The notes: a model not told the origin generated them from the letters alone. Shown: positions 43,933 to 55,655, counted from the stretch's first letter. The stretch is DNA of 64,000 nt from Massospora cicadina (GCA_022478985.1 JAKSZP010009242.1:186001-250000), one strand, 5' to 3'. Numbers and translations are program-made.

Positions 43933-45145
43933 ACCGCGGCTCATTTTGGCCATGCTCTGCGTTTGTACTCCAACTCTTTCACTGCCATTGTTGGTTCCCT
44001 TAATCTGACCCAATGATTAAAGGGAATTGCGGTTTTTTGCATTTTCATCAACTTTTCCTGCACAGGTCTCATGTTGATTTGATGCGGGTTGTTGATTGGA
44101 TTTTATATTTTTGAGGTTCAACTTTGTTGCATTGTGCACCACATTTTCACCCAAATTGCGGTTGCATTGTTCCTCAGTATGTGCATGACTGATGACGCTT
44201 TGTGGCTCAGTCTGGTTACTGTGAAAACTTTCGATCTGGGCATATTGTTCTGATTGGTTGGTTCAGTGAATATCTTAAATATCCTCCTGAATTTGTCTGT
44301 GGTTAATGGCAGATTCCGTGTGTGCCGCCGCTTCAGCCACTGCTCTCTTGTGGGCTTTTTGTGCTGCTTTACGCTGTTTACTTGTAACTAGTTCCACGAT
44401 GGAGTATAGTCCATCATCACCTCAGCGGAATGGGTGGTGGCCATCAGTCATTTTGGCAAAGTTCTCATTATCTTCGTCCATAGCTTCTACACAAAAATCA
44501 TTTTCCATTAAGCCCTCTTTTACAGGGCATGCATGTTCCTTGTGGCCCAGTGAGCCACAGTGGTTGCAAATGGGTGGTGCGCGTTCTGGTGTAACTTGGA
44601 ATGCAGCTGACTGGCCCCCATCTGTGAAGTGAAATTCTGCTGCGCAGGGAATTCTGGATAAATCCTCTTCCACTTCTGGGAAGGGGTTGATTACAGCAAT
44701 AGCTTTTCCCGTGCACAGGTCGGGCATTAAGCAAAATTGCTGTAATTCGAGTTGTTGGTTTTCTCCGTAGGCCACAAGACCTTTGCGGAGCTCCTCCTCG
44801 ATTACCTTATGAGGAAGGTTGGTGGGGAGTGAGTCATAGGAGATGAACAAAGTTTTTGCTTTGTTCCATCTGGTGAGTGCGGTGCACACATTTTTTGCCC
44901 TCAGGGAAGGCAATTTCCACGCAGATTTTTGCTGTGGCATTGGCTTCATCAGCTGTTTTAAAACCAATATTGATCCAGCTGCGACCCATGTTGTTGGTGG
45001 CTACGTACACCATGTGAGGGAAAAGTGAGGGCTGTGCCTCACATGTTTTCTCCCACAGGGTTGGTGACTCATCCCCAAGGAAGAGTCTGATCCTGTGTTC
45101 CACCTTTGACAAAGGTTGGTTAAATTGAATGTACATGTATTGCAC
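43897..45145 (-). pseudogene. LINE copy 3 ORF1
   Basis: It starts MQYMYIQFNQPLSKVEHRIR at 45145. The frame shifts near 44840-44880, then is open 44967-44422 with PHKVIEEELRKGLVAYGE, LMPDLCTGKAIAVI and the CCHC knuckle CNHCGSLGHKEHAC (about 44576-44535). The order matches copies 1 and 2, and this copy gives the cleanest N-terminus. The C-terminal part is broken; the last codons read RGGIGPEGPPNRS and then TGA, in frame with the following endonuclease. Confidence 0.86.
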
Positions 45146-45409
45146 ATGCTTTAAGTAAATACCATAAACCCAAATGGTGTCTGAGTTTGCAATTTTTTAT
45201 GGCTTGGGTTCCTGGTCCCCCTCCAGGGCGTTTCTTGTCCTTAGTTACACCGTTAAGTGCACCACCGTGACACTCGCCCATGTTGTATTATTTTTATTAT
45301 TAAAGTCGCCCATCTTTCCTGTGTGTGATTATCCAAATCTGTTGTTCAAATCTAATCGTAGTAACTAAAGTGATTGTTACAAGAAAGAAAAGCATTGTGA
45401 GATATCTTT

Positions 45410-45483
45410 ATATTTATATTTTATTCAAGGTGGACTGACCTGGGGACAATACCACCCCCAATTAAAGGAAATTGAATGAATAG
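45410..45483 (+). pseudogene. Element D fragment between LINE copy 3 and element E
   Basis: Including the LINE target copy, the plus strand reads CEISLYLYFIQGGLTWGQYH then PQLKEIE. This matches the stretch before RNase H in F (LLKKNIPFQWGAEQKAAFET). Element E follows; its left target copy AATAG is 45479-45483. Confidence 0.6.
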
Positions 45484-46320
45484 TCTGGGATCTGCCAATG
45501 GATGCCACAAATAATATTTTAAAGTGAGATATGTACTTTTTAATAAAAGTATAAAATAAAACTTATTAAGGTTTTTTATGTTTTTTACTAAACAGGTAGG
45601 GCAAAACCAGAAAAGGTCCCTTTGTCAATACTAGCTTTTCCAATTTAAACTAGTTCAATTTTTGAGACCAGGGGTATTCAAGGCAAAAGAATGCAAAGCT
45701 CAGTTATCTAAACTAGGAAATATAGGCTTTTGGCCTATCAAATTGAAGATGAAAATTTTTTGGAGGCAGAACTGACCCATGCGGTAACAATTTGATAATT
45801 TGTATCCAATCACCAGCGAGTAAAATCTTTTCACCTTGGCAGTGGTCAGACTCAGATGGTTACAAATGGGTAATTTGGTGATGGTCAGACTTGGATGGTA
45901 ATGATTGGCTAATTTTTACCCTATCATCCTTAAGTAAAATCTTTGCACCTTAGCGGTAAAAGACTCAGATGATAATGATTGGTTAACTCGCACCCAATCA
46001 TCAATGGGCAAAACTTCTCGCCTTGCAAAGGTTCTGATCCATGCAATATTATACTCCTCGAATTTGACTGAAGAGTTGGAGTATTCCTATTATTAATTAT
46101 TACCTTTTTAAGCCAATTCTTATGGTAAATCGTATTATTCCGGTTGTTAGGATTCCACCAAGAATCCACTAAGGTCTTTTCACTGTGGGTACTCATTTCG
46201 TTGATATCCACAATATTATCTATAAATTGGGCAGGTGATGGGCCAATCATAGGAGCAGAATTGAGAACACTAATACCTCCAACATTCTTTTCCTTAGATT
46301 ATAAAGGAGAATGTCCGACA
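45484..46320 (-). repeat. Element E 3' LTR (837 bp)
   Basis: Differs from the 5' LTR at scattered positions; the first four differences are all transitions. It contains three copies of a repeat of about 75 bp with AGACTCAGATGGTAATGATT-like cores (45790-46030), where element F LTRs have one. Confidence 0.93.
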
Positions 46321-46818
46321 TTGCCCCTCAAGATTGTTGGTAGGGGTGTTGCAGTTATGGTAGTGTAATGCCTTATTAATCACTTGAGAGGTAGAAAGGG
46401 GGGTGCAGAGCTTATCAGCAGCCCTCCCTTTTTTAGTCACTGTTTTTGCGAGGTTGGTGTACATGCAGGAGGACTCCTTCTTGCTGGGTCCATTATTAGC
46501 TAGAACTAAGGGAACTTCATAATTGAGCAATGACAAGAACCCTTGCTTCATATTGATAATGCCATCATACTCAATTATAAACTGAGTAACTATGAGCATA
46601 TCATAGGCGTTATTCTCCAAAGCCACTGCAGGGGCTGATAGAATAAGCTTCCCAATATGAATGGGAAGCGACGAGTAAGCACCAAGTGCTTGGGTATTAT
46701 TAGGACCAGCAGTTCCAAAGTCTTGGGCGCACTCCAAGTCAGGTGCAAGCTTGATTTTTTTCATCAGCTTGGAGGAGATTACATTCACTGGGGAGCCAGT
46801 ATCTAGGATGGCCATCAC
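46294..46818 (-). pseudogene. Element E protease fused to the integrase tail
   Basis: The 174-codon open frame starts in the protease (ILDTGSPVNVISSKLMKKIK, intact D-T-G) and follows F to about residue 119 (KKESSCM). It then jumps to TNLAKTVTKKGRAADKLCTP, which matches the reading LTNLAKTVIREGQATNELWT near 63317 of F. At residue 147 it jumps again to INKALHYHNCNTPT, matching INRVHGHFLQTYTP at the end of F pol. The frame stays open across both joins and runs into the LTR. The listed start is inside the protease; the upstream part (47237-46932, MPNSFNQLMPLHRVTNTPGN) is in another frame. Confidence 0.85.
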
Positions 46819-46931
46819 CCGAACTTTTTAAATCACCACTTCGACCTTCATGAGTATCCCCCCAAAAGTGGGCGATAGCGCTAAGACCCCCTAAGATGAA
46901 AATTGGAGGTTAGTTTACATGCGGTCTCGGG

Positions 46932-47237
46932 CTAATTTTCTTTGATGGACTTCATGGTGTGGCTATTCTGAATAGGGCGTATAAGATGAGACACCACCTC
47001 ATCTGTGTCTCTAGCAGTATCAATAACGATGGGTTCCCCTAGAACTTGGCTGAGATATGTTTCTTTGGATATAGTGTCTTCATCCACTCCTCCAGCATTT
47101 AAGCAATTGGGGACTTCCACCTCAGCAGGTGCTCCGACAACGTAATAGCTGACCTCATCCATATCCCCCTCAGAATCATTCCCTGGGGTATTTGTAACGC
47201 GATGTAATGGCATTAGTTGGTTAAATGAGTTAGGCAC
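46932..47237 (-). pseudogene. Element E linker between gag and protease
   Basis: MPNSFNQLMPLHRVTNTPGN onward, with an acidic middle (DSEGDMDEVSYYVV). It corresponds to 59739-59930 of element F (MPDSFNQLIPIPHVTNTPGD). No known domain; it is probably the N-terminal part of Pol before the protease. Confidence 0.75.
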
Positions 47238-47289
47238 ATGAGGTTTGTCAGCAATAGGTGTGCCCTTCCCTACACTGACATTTCTTTTC

Positions 47290-49401
47290 CCTGCTCCTGT
47301 TCCTCAGCGTTGGCTTTCTTTTTCCAGCACATAGCCTCCATGTGGCTGAAATTGTCGCAGTATTCTCACCAAGGGCGTTCAGGATGGTTTGCTTTGGAAT
47401 TTTGTTCTTTAGGGCCCATTATCTGAAGGGGCTCCTTCTTGTCCTTGATAGCTAGGGCTCGAGGCTTAGGCTTTGATCATCAATGGTTTAAACGCAAGGT
47501 CGAGATACTGCTCCACGTGGAATTTTGGGCTTATGGAAATCAGTGAAATCTATTAATGCCTCCTTGATATCTTGGATAGTATGGAAATAGCGTTTAACTG
47601 AAGTGATGTACATTGCTAGCGATGGGTAAGAAGCCACTCCAGTCAAAATGGCGGCTACAGCATCATCCAAAGTCATCATCTTTGAGGTTAACAACGTCTG
47701 TGCTTCCAAATATAATCGTTCCACAAAAGTGACCACTGACTCTCCTTTTTGGATACTCATATGCATGAAAGCTTTCTTTTTCATGCTTAAAGCTTGTTTG
47801 GAGCTGAACGTGTTTATGAGGGCCTCTTTAACCTCGGACCAGGTGCTAAGAGCGTCCATATGTGGGACCATCAGCTCTTGTGCCATGCGGCCCAAACAGG
47901 AAAGGATATGTTTAGCCTTCTGATGGTCAATCGCCCCTTCCATAGCTGCTTCATAAATGTATAAAAACGAAGCAATGCTACCCTCGCCGGGGATATACTT
48001 TTCTTTGAACGTTGGTTTGAATAAATTATGGTCATTCCTAGTAAGGGTATGAATAGCTGGAGCTTCTGTTATTTGGGTTTCAGAGTGGTAGCTTAAATGA
48101 TCAAGGTCCGTGAAAGGCAATCAAATTGATCTTGCATGGCTTCAAGCCGGGTTTCCATTTTGGAGAGGGCGTCTAGAAGCCCAGATTCACATAGTATTAA
48201 TTGACCTTAGATCCCTGATTTATGAGTTGTAAAGTCTTCCATTCAGTTTTCCATTGCAGAGACTTGAAAATGAAGTTGTGACACCATTGAGCTTAGGCTT
48301 AATTGAGCAGTTTCCATGGCTTTCATGCAGTTCTTCAGCTCTTCTTTCATTTGTTTACATCTTTCATTGTCAAGAGCGTGGGAGCTGGGGCGTTGTACCC
48401 CCTCCTTAATCTGTTCATACTTCCACTCAACTTGCATTAATTGGCTATATACTTCCTTCAACAGCATAGGGCTTTCCAGAGAAGCTTTTATTCCTTGTGC
48501 TTTGATTTCGCATTCAGTCAGATGGCATGCCAAATATTTAGTATTTTTAATGAAGCTTTGAGAGCTAGCTCCCTTCCTAGCTGAACAACCTTGGCCGTGA
48601 GGGTATTGGTGCTAGATAGTCCAAGCGACGGATGGCATTTGAGCTCATCTACACGCAAAATGGCCTGAATTAATTGTCGCTCCACCACAGCCACACGCTG
48701 TTCATATTTCTCTTGAAGGACAGAGTAATGGGCTGAAAAGTCATGACACGTTTGCTCATTTTGCTTTTCAAGCTCTCTAGCAAACTCCTCCAACAACGAG
48801 TGGGTGCTAGTGGAGGATACGTTCGGCTCATCCTGGAATATCTTCATGGCCTCCTCTACATACTTTACAATCCCAGTGTTCATAGTGGTAAGTTGGTCAT
48901 GCAGCTATATGATGAAGTTGCGAATAGCTTCCACACCAGATTTAACTGCCCCAAGATGTTTGGAGGTCAGTTGATACAACTTTTCATAGGCTGAATTCAG
49001 AGCTGCATGGGTATCTAGGTGTCAATGAAGCTCTTCATGATGGCTGGCTAAAAGATGCATCGTATGGACCAAAGCAGGGTGAGCAAACTTGCGGACATAG
49101 GTGGTCAAACTTGTAGACTGACCATAGGTCTTTGGGAGGACACTAGTCTCATAGAAAAACAAGTGGCGTTTCTCTACCAATGATGCTCATTTGCGAGATG
49201 CGATGTCACCTGGATTAAGGATGCCATGAGTGAGGTCTCTTACAGCTTCAGTGGCTGGCCAAGTGATGCGATGAGACTCAGGTAATAATATGGGCTCAAT
49301 TTGTTCTTCTTCAAACATTAAAGCAATAGGCTGTCCATTTGATCCTCTTCTTCAGTCTCTTCCACATTTCGCACCCAATGGGTGACACTCTCCATTTTTG
49401 T
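47290..49401 (-). pseudogene. Element E gag
   Basis: Starts MESVTHWVRNVEETEEEDQM near 49401, next to the PBS. A long alpha-helical, coiled-coil-like region follows (48883-48518 and 48533-48243, with RVAVVERQLIQAILRVDELK and KQMKEELKNCMKAMETAQLS). The capsid region is open for 210 codons (48120-47488): FKPTFKEKYIPGEGSIASFL, ILSCLGRMAQELMVPHMDAL, WSEVKEALINTFSSKQALSM and VERLYLEAQTLL. The knuckle region near 47380-47340 reads CDNFSHMEAMCWKKKA with part of the CCHC pattern. This is the best-preserved capsid block of its family here. Confidence 0.87.
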
Positions 49402-49455
49402 GTTAATACTTATTGAAGTATTCAGGGGGCTTGACCCCTGTAGTGAGCACCAATT

Positions 49456-50292
49456 TGTGGGATCCGCCAACAGATGCCACAAATAATACTTTAAAGTGAG
49501 ATATGTACTTTTTAATAAAGGTATAAAATAACACTTAATAAGGTTTTTTATTTTTTTATTAAACAGGCAGGGCAAAACCAGAAAAGGTCCCTTTGTCAAT
49601 ACTAGCTTTTCCTATTTAAACTAGTTCAATTCTGAGACCAGGGGTATTCAAGGCAAAAGAATGCAAAGCTCAGTTATCTAAACTAGGAAATATAGGCTTT
49701 TGGCCTATCAAATTGAAGATGAAAATTTTTTGGAGGCAGAACTGACCCATGCAGTAATGATTTGATGAATTGTATCCGATCACTAATGAGTAAAATCTTT
49801 TCACCTCAGTGGTGGTTAGACTCGGATGGTAACAATTGGGTAATTTGGTGATGGTCAGACTCAGATGGTAATGATTGGCTAATTTTTACCCTATCATCCT
49901 TAAGTAAAATCTTTTCACCTTGGCGGTAAAAGACTCAGATGATAATGATTGGTTAACTCGCACCCAATCATCAATGGGCAAAATCTTCTTGCCTTGTGGA
50001 GGTTCCAATCTGTGTGATATTCTACTCCTCGAATTTGACCAAGGAGTCAGAGTATTCCTATTATTAATTATTACCTTTTTAAGCCGATTCTTATGGTAAA
50101 TCATATTATTCTGGTTGTTAGGATTCCGCTGAGAATCCACTTTGGTCTTTTTTACTGTGGGTACTCATATCATTGATATCCACAATATTATCTATAAATT
50201 GGGCTTGTGATGAGCCAATCATAGGAGCAGAATCAAAAACACTAATACCTCCAACATTCTTTTCCTTAGATCGAAAAGGAGAATGTCTGACA
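49456..50292 (-). repeat. Element E 5' LTR (837 bp)
   Basis: On the minus strand it begins TGTCAGACATTCTCC at 50292, identical to the start of the 3' LTR of element F, and ends GGATCCCACA at 49456. Next to it is the PBS AATTGGTGCTCACTACAGGG. Confidence 0.93.
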
Positions 50293-50297
50293 AATGG

Positions 50298-50530
50298 GAA
50301 AGGAGGATAAAATCTGGAAAACCTCCTTGCACAGTGTATGATAGGCCAGGAACTCCATGGACCGTTTTTGCTATTTGCTATCTTGGTTTGGGGCATTGGC
50401 GCCATTCTATATTGTCTACAGAAGAAAGAGGTACCTTGTAAATTCAATAAACTGAAAAACAGTTTGTGACATGTTGGAAAAGTCAATGCCTTGGACGCCT
50501 ATAATATTTTAAAACTTTGATAAAAACTCC
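50298..50530 (+). pseudogene. Element D RNase H relic
   Basis: The plus strand reads HGPFLLFAILVWGIGAILYC then LQKKEVPCKF, matching KPFILFTDASDYAVGAILAQ then LDKKGKDHPVSYF of element F. The catalytic TDAS is lost. It ends at the left target copy (ACTCC) of the solo LTR. Confidence 0.7.
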
Positions 50531-51881
50531 TGTTAGAATTTTAACCAGGTGATATTCCTCACATATTAACAAAATTAGTATAATAATTAATTTGGGGATG
50601 ATTTCCAATTAGTTAGCTAATTTTAATTCATCATTTAATGATAATACCCCAATTTGTGCCCCCCATTTGGTTGGGTTGAGCTGCCTTGATCTGCAGGATC
50701 AAGAAATTATTAGGCATCATGCCCAATAGAAAATTGGTGGATCTCAACACTGATGACTGAGGCTGAGGATGTTGATATATTTAATATCATCAATCAAGAT
50801 GACAAATTACTTAAATTCTGACATCAAAAAGTATTGGGAGTTGATCCAAATAGTTTTCAGTTAATTTTGACTCTGGCGACTTATGCCAGGATGTCAAACT
50901 AATTATATTAATTGTTTAAGCTCAGTTTTTCCCTGCATCAACTCCATTTGAAAATGATTGTGGGATTTACAGCAGAAAGTCAAATCTTGGAGGACCGTCA
51001 ACTTATGCTAAGGATGCCAAACCGTTTAAATTAATTAAATAAAGTCAAATCACATTTCAACTTTGTAAGAGTATTGTGTGGAATTCCTGACAGTGTTTTT
51101 GTTTAATTTGGCACTGGCGACTTATGCCGAGTATGTCAATATATTTAATTAATTCAATTATGACAAATCAGGAGAAAATCATCAGTGAGCATGCTGAAAA
51201 ATGTTAAGAGATAATCACCAGTGAGAGTGCTGACGAATGCTAAGCAGGGAGAATCATCAGTGAGAGTGCTGATGAATGCTAATCAGGAGAAATCGCCAGT
51301 GAGAGTGCTGACAATGCTGGCAATGAATGCCAATGATGTGGATAGGCAAAAATGCCTATAAATAGCTTTATCTCTCTCTTATTATAAACATCTTCCAATC
51401 TTCTAATCTTTAAATAAAATATTTATTTTATTTAATTGATTGTGGATACCTACCTCTGCTAGTTTTAAAGTGGATGCACTTCAGCTTGGCTGGTGGAGGA
51501 GGAATGGAAGATCCCCAGAGGTTAGGTGCTGGGTGAACACACCTGGAGTGGTTGGCGCAGCCAACTCCCAACCTGGAATTGCAGATCAACTTTGGGAACT
51601 AGCTCAATCAGTGGAGCCAGCGATGGACAAGTTGGTATTAGCCATGAGGTGGAGGATCAAGGGGTCAGACTGCCCAGGATGGGGGTGAACCACCGGTGCC
51701 CACCAAGAGGGGCTGATCTGCTAAGGTGAAGTTGGTGCCCTTCTGGATTGTGGAGTTTCTTGCAGCTGTGTAAGGAAAGGTCACCAATGATGGTGAAAAA
51801 GCAAGGGCCAGAAGTCTTTATACTGTTTGGCCTGGCACACTAATGTAGTCACCTAGTATGGAGATTGTAAAATTCTCAACA
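50531..51881. mobile_element. Solo LTR (family G, copy 2), TSD ACTCC
   Basis: Begins TGTTAGAATTTTAACCAGG and ends ATTCTCAACA. ACTCC is duplicated at 50526-50530 and 51882-51886. It is closely related to 5417-6878, about 110 bp shorter. It carries four tandem units of about 40 bp with CAGTGAGAGTGCTGA (51180-51320) where the other copy has about two. Confidence 0.93.
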
Positions 51882-51886
51882 ACTCC

Positions 51887-53050
51887 TTTTTAATGATCCC
51901 AGTGACATTGCCCTTTAAGCAGCTTTGAAGCAATTATGAGATGAATACCCACCTGTCAAATACACATCCATAAAGCATACTCCAGCTGAAGTCATTTAAA
52001 TATTTACAAAAAAATTTTACCTATCGTATTTGCCCTAAGGAAACTCATTACTCACTTTTTGAACTGATATGTCACTACTCATCAGAAACTCTGCCATGAA
52101 TTTTCTATTAAATTATCTAGTTTGCAATAGTGATGCATCCAAATGCGTTACCACCAACAAAATTAGTGTCAATTTTTTAAAATTACTAAAAGTTTACTTA
52201 TGTAAATGGTTTTTCTTGCATACCTCCAACTAACAATCAATACTTGCCTTTCATGTGGAATTGACTGTTTTATCAAAAAATAAGTCCAAAATATATTTTA
52301 AATATTTTATCATCCCAGTGGATTATCCCAAAACCGCCATTTAAATATAGATGTATTGAGTTTTTAATCGCTCTAAGTCATTTATATGTGTGAGCTAAGG
52401 GATCTATCGTCCAAGTGGTCCCAAAAAGTTATTCTTAATATTTAAAATAATCTCACAATAAAGTTGGTCATTTCTTAAAAAAGCTACGTGAAATGGCTAC
52501 TTTCAAACTATAGGTAGCTCAAAGCCTACTATGATGTTTGCAAATATATCCTTACCTGTCACGCATGCCAGGTATTTTCCAACAAAACTCCCACAAACCC
52601 TCATTTTATTGTCAATAAATACCATTCAAAGCATGGAAAATTGATTTTTAGGGCCATTCCCTATCACCAGTAACAGTTGCAGATAAATTTAGTCGCCAAT
52701 GAAGATTTCACCAGTTGCCTAGTGGAAAAGCCATTCTAAACCAATGCCTACACTGCTGTTTAGTTTTTATATGAAAGAGTGCTTAATACTTATGGTCCCA
52801 CACAAACTATACACTATAAAAAAGTCTTTAACAACAGAATAGTTGCTAAAACAATTGCTCAAGTCTAAACTAAGCATTATTAGAACACTTCTTACAACAC
52901 TTAGTGTAATAGTATGACTAAAAGACTTAATAAAATCTTTTTGCATCCTTGAGAAAAACTGCACGGATAATCCATGAAATAGCCAAACAAATACCAGCCA
53001 TACTATGATCTTACTGCACCAAAATATACACTATCACTCAACATACTCCT
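51887..53050 (+). pseudogene. Element D integrase relic (last piece)
   Basis: The clearest part is around 52770-53040. A plus-strand reading gives ECLILMVPHKLYTIKKSLTT, LLKQLLKSKLSIIRTLLTTL, LKDLIKSFCILEKNCTDN and HQNIHYHSTYS. The spacing fits an integrase core end (GLP..., LL..L, ...ER-N..L..., H-STYS for H-STG-SP). None of the catalytic residues is certain. The 51887-52760 part should hold the RNase H end and HHCC region but is too decayed to read. Confidence 0.45.
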
Positions 53051-54860
53051 TTTTAAACATCTATCTGTAATTAAGTAATATCTTAACCCATATTAGAAAG
53101 TCTGATAATATTTTACTTGCACTAGTCTGAACTACTACATGTGCTGCCTCCTAAGAACAGGCTGATCGGACAAAAATATGATACAATGGTCAACTTAAGA
53201 AAATATAAATTTCACCATAGGTGAATTTTTTCTTGATTTTTAACATGATATTCTAAACATAGATCTAGATTTTCACAGAATAATTTTAAAAGATCCCTTC
53301 TGAGTCTTTAAAATTTTTCCTTATGGATATTATCAGTTAAAGCCCTTAACAGAATCCCATAAAAATCTATTATCAGTGAAAGTCTCTCAAACTTGTTAGT
53401 ACAAAAAATAAAGAGGGGAAGTGTCATACAAAACATTCTTGATTGCTATGGGTCTATATTCACAGGTTTCACACATGATTTGCACTTTATTTAAAGCTCT
53501 TTTGTTCCCATTAAATCTTTTTATTATCCATTTTTATATAATCAGGTATAAGCACTGATTTTCTTTTACAATAAAAACTATGTATTCTGAACATAGTATA
53601 GTTTTGACTTCTTCAGTCTTAAATTTCTCCTATCTGCCCCCACTGAATGTATTTAAGCCCATTTGTCAATTTTACCCAATTATGATCAACTACCAGATGT
53701 CTGATAATCATAATCTACTTACTGCTAACAACACCCATTGTGATAGAACTGAAATCTCAGTCTCTTCACAGTAATGTCAATAAGCCCTCAGTGTCCATAA
53801 ATATCAGGCCACATAATTCAATGGAGAATCTCTGGCTTGTTTTAGATGAAGTTGATGAGTTTTGACACGGATCTAGTGAGTCAAAGTTAGTTAAATTATC
53901 TGAAATTTACAATTTAGATTTCAAATTATCCGCATCCTCATAGATATAAATCTAAATAAAAGCAATAAGATGATATAATAGTCTTGAACTATAAGAGGCT
54001 GCATCTGAGAACCCAGGAAGTATTTCACTGAGGGCTGGTGTTTCTAAAGCATAAAAGAAGAGTGTTGGTTTTATGCCTATACAATGTCCAGCTGGTGTAC
54101 TTGGAAATTTCAGAGATCTTTGAACTAAATAAATAGATTAGGAGATATATAATTGTTCAAAAACCGCATTTTTAATGCATGCAAAAAGTCCCCACATGAC
54201 ACCACTGCAAGAATTAGAGCTTTCAGAGCTTAAGATAAGTGCCAAAGAACAATGAGACAATTATATAGGTTTTTGGCTGTAGCATAGCTTTCTGAGTTGA
54301 AACAATTTGACATGATTCATCCAAATCCTCTAGATGTGCCAACCCCATTATCATCCGCTTTGGAGAGATTTTTGGTGCATCTACAGACTGAGCATAGTCC
54401 ACTTCAACCACCTTCTACCTCAGTTATGCTAGGGTAGGTTTGCCTACTCTATTATTGCCGGAGGGTAAACTGGTTTTTTGCATTTTACTTTCTTATCATG
54501 CATTTTATTTTGTTTCTCTTGTTTTAAAGTGTTTAAAAAGTCCCATGGTCCTCCATTCCTGAATAAACATATGAACATATATAAATAATATGATTTTTAT
54601 TTATGAAGATATAGATGGTAGAAATACTTTCTCAGAGTATTATCTGCATAAAAATTTAGGATGAGTGAAGATAATCGCCAGCCCTATTACCCATAGTATT
54701 AAGATAATCTCGCCTCCATGCCAGTGGCCCATTACATAATACAATGCAATCCATTAGCTTTGCAATAATAGAATCCTATCTGCTTTATCAGCATTTCTCA
54801 GATTTATAAAATTTTCATTTTACTAAAATGATCATTTTAGCTTTTATATTGGTAGATGAC
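53051..54860. other. AT-rich stretch, no gene recognised
   Basis: It may include the end of element D and its 3' LTR, but no partner LTR was found on the left side. The 64-codon frame at 53580-53774 and the 62-codon frame at 54411-54223 have no recognisable domain. Confidence 0.5.
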
Positions 54861-55081
54861 CCTGAGTTTGATCCCAGTAGGTGATCTTTGAGTAGGGGAA
54901 AATTTATATGATTGTGTTAACATTGTGAAGAAATGTCCAAACCAAGGTAGAAAGTAGCAAAGCAGTCCATAGATGTCCACCTTTATCAGAACGTCACGCA
55001 TGGGGGCTTACATGATTTATCTTCCTTTCCCATCAAATTAGCTTTTTTATTCTCTCCATAAATTGGCGCGGTATCAACACC
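54861..55081 (+). repeat. Diverged direct repeat, copy 1
   Basis: Pairs with 55656-55895, about 800 bp downstream in the same direction. Shared blocks: GAGTTTGATCC, ATGATTGTGTT, AGCAAGGAAGTCCA/AGCAAAGCAGTCCA and AATTGG-G-GGTATC. It could be an LTR of a very small element or an old duplication. Confidence 0.65.
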
Positions 55082-55655
55082 ATAGTGGCCACCTCAAATA
55101 AATATCGTTAGATGACTGTTAATGAGTTTTGGACTATTTGAATCTGTCAAATCAATTGAAAATCAATAAACTTCTTAACAAAGCCAATGACCCTATCAAA
55201 TCAATTGAATAACAACTGCTAACCAAAACATACTATTTTTTATTAGAGGTAAACTAAACCAAAACAATGTTTAGTATATTTCTTCTAAATAATAAAGTAG
55301 CAAAAGCTATATATTGTCAATCAAGATTTTAAGCAATCGCTAAACCTAAACATATGATAAGTAAAAATGTATAATTCATACAACCATCATGTTGATCTTT
55401 GCTCAAAATCTTGGGTGGCTGACTTGATGTAAGGGGTTATGTTACACATGATTAGACATCAGGTGACCTTCTAAGGGGCATGATAGTCCTCTTTGATTAA
55501 TCTTCTTCTGATGCTACCCAATGTAGCATTGATGGCTAATTGAAACCGACCATCACCCTGATAAAAGTATTCTTATAAACACTTATGATATTTCAGTATA
55601 TTGGCCTAGGGAGGGTCCCCCAGTGTTATAGTATGGACTCAATGACCACTGCTAA
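55082..55655. other. Sequence between the two direct repeats
   Basis: About 570 bp, AT-rich, with no open frame and no match to LINE or Ty3 parts. If the repeats are LTRs, this would be the whole internal region of a TRIM-like element. Confidence 0.4.

Larger units (their letters stand above)
40173..45393 (-). mobile_element. LINE copy 3 (full length, minus strand, diverged subfamily)
   Basis: About 5.2 kb. The 5' end at 45393 has the minus-strand sequence CTTTTCTTTCTTGTAAC, as in copies 1 and 2. The 3' end is a short A-rich tail (CCTCAGTTAAATAAA). The 16-bp duplication ATTGTGAGATATCTTT lies at 40157-40172 and 45394-45409. The order of parts matches copies 1 and 2, but the protein sequences are clearly diverged. 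It is inserted in the RT/RNase H region of element D. Confidence 0.94.
45484..50292 (-). mobile_element. Element E: internally deleted Ty3/gypsy (gag-protease plus integrase tail), minus strand
   Basis: Both LTRs are 837 bp (45484-46320, 49456-50292), with TGTC...CACA-type ends, PBS AATTGGTGCTCACTACAGGG and PPT CTTGAGGGGCAA. The flanks AATAG (45479-45483) and AATGG (50293-50297) differ by one transition. Inside are gag and protease only. Comparison with element F shows two internal deletions that remove RT, RNase H and the integrase core and join the protease frame to the end of integrase. The element cannot move without help. Confidence 0.92.

Noticed and set aside
45410..45483. A second LINE 3' end next to LINE copy 3
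   Set aside because: The stretch has some similarity to the LINE 3' end, but translation gives the Ty3 pre-RNase H block (LTWGQYHPQLKEIE), which continues correctly at 50298.
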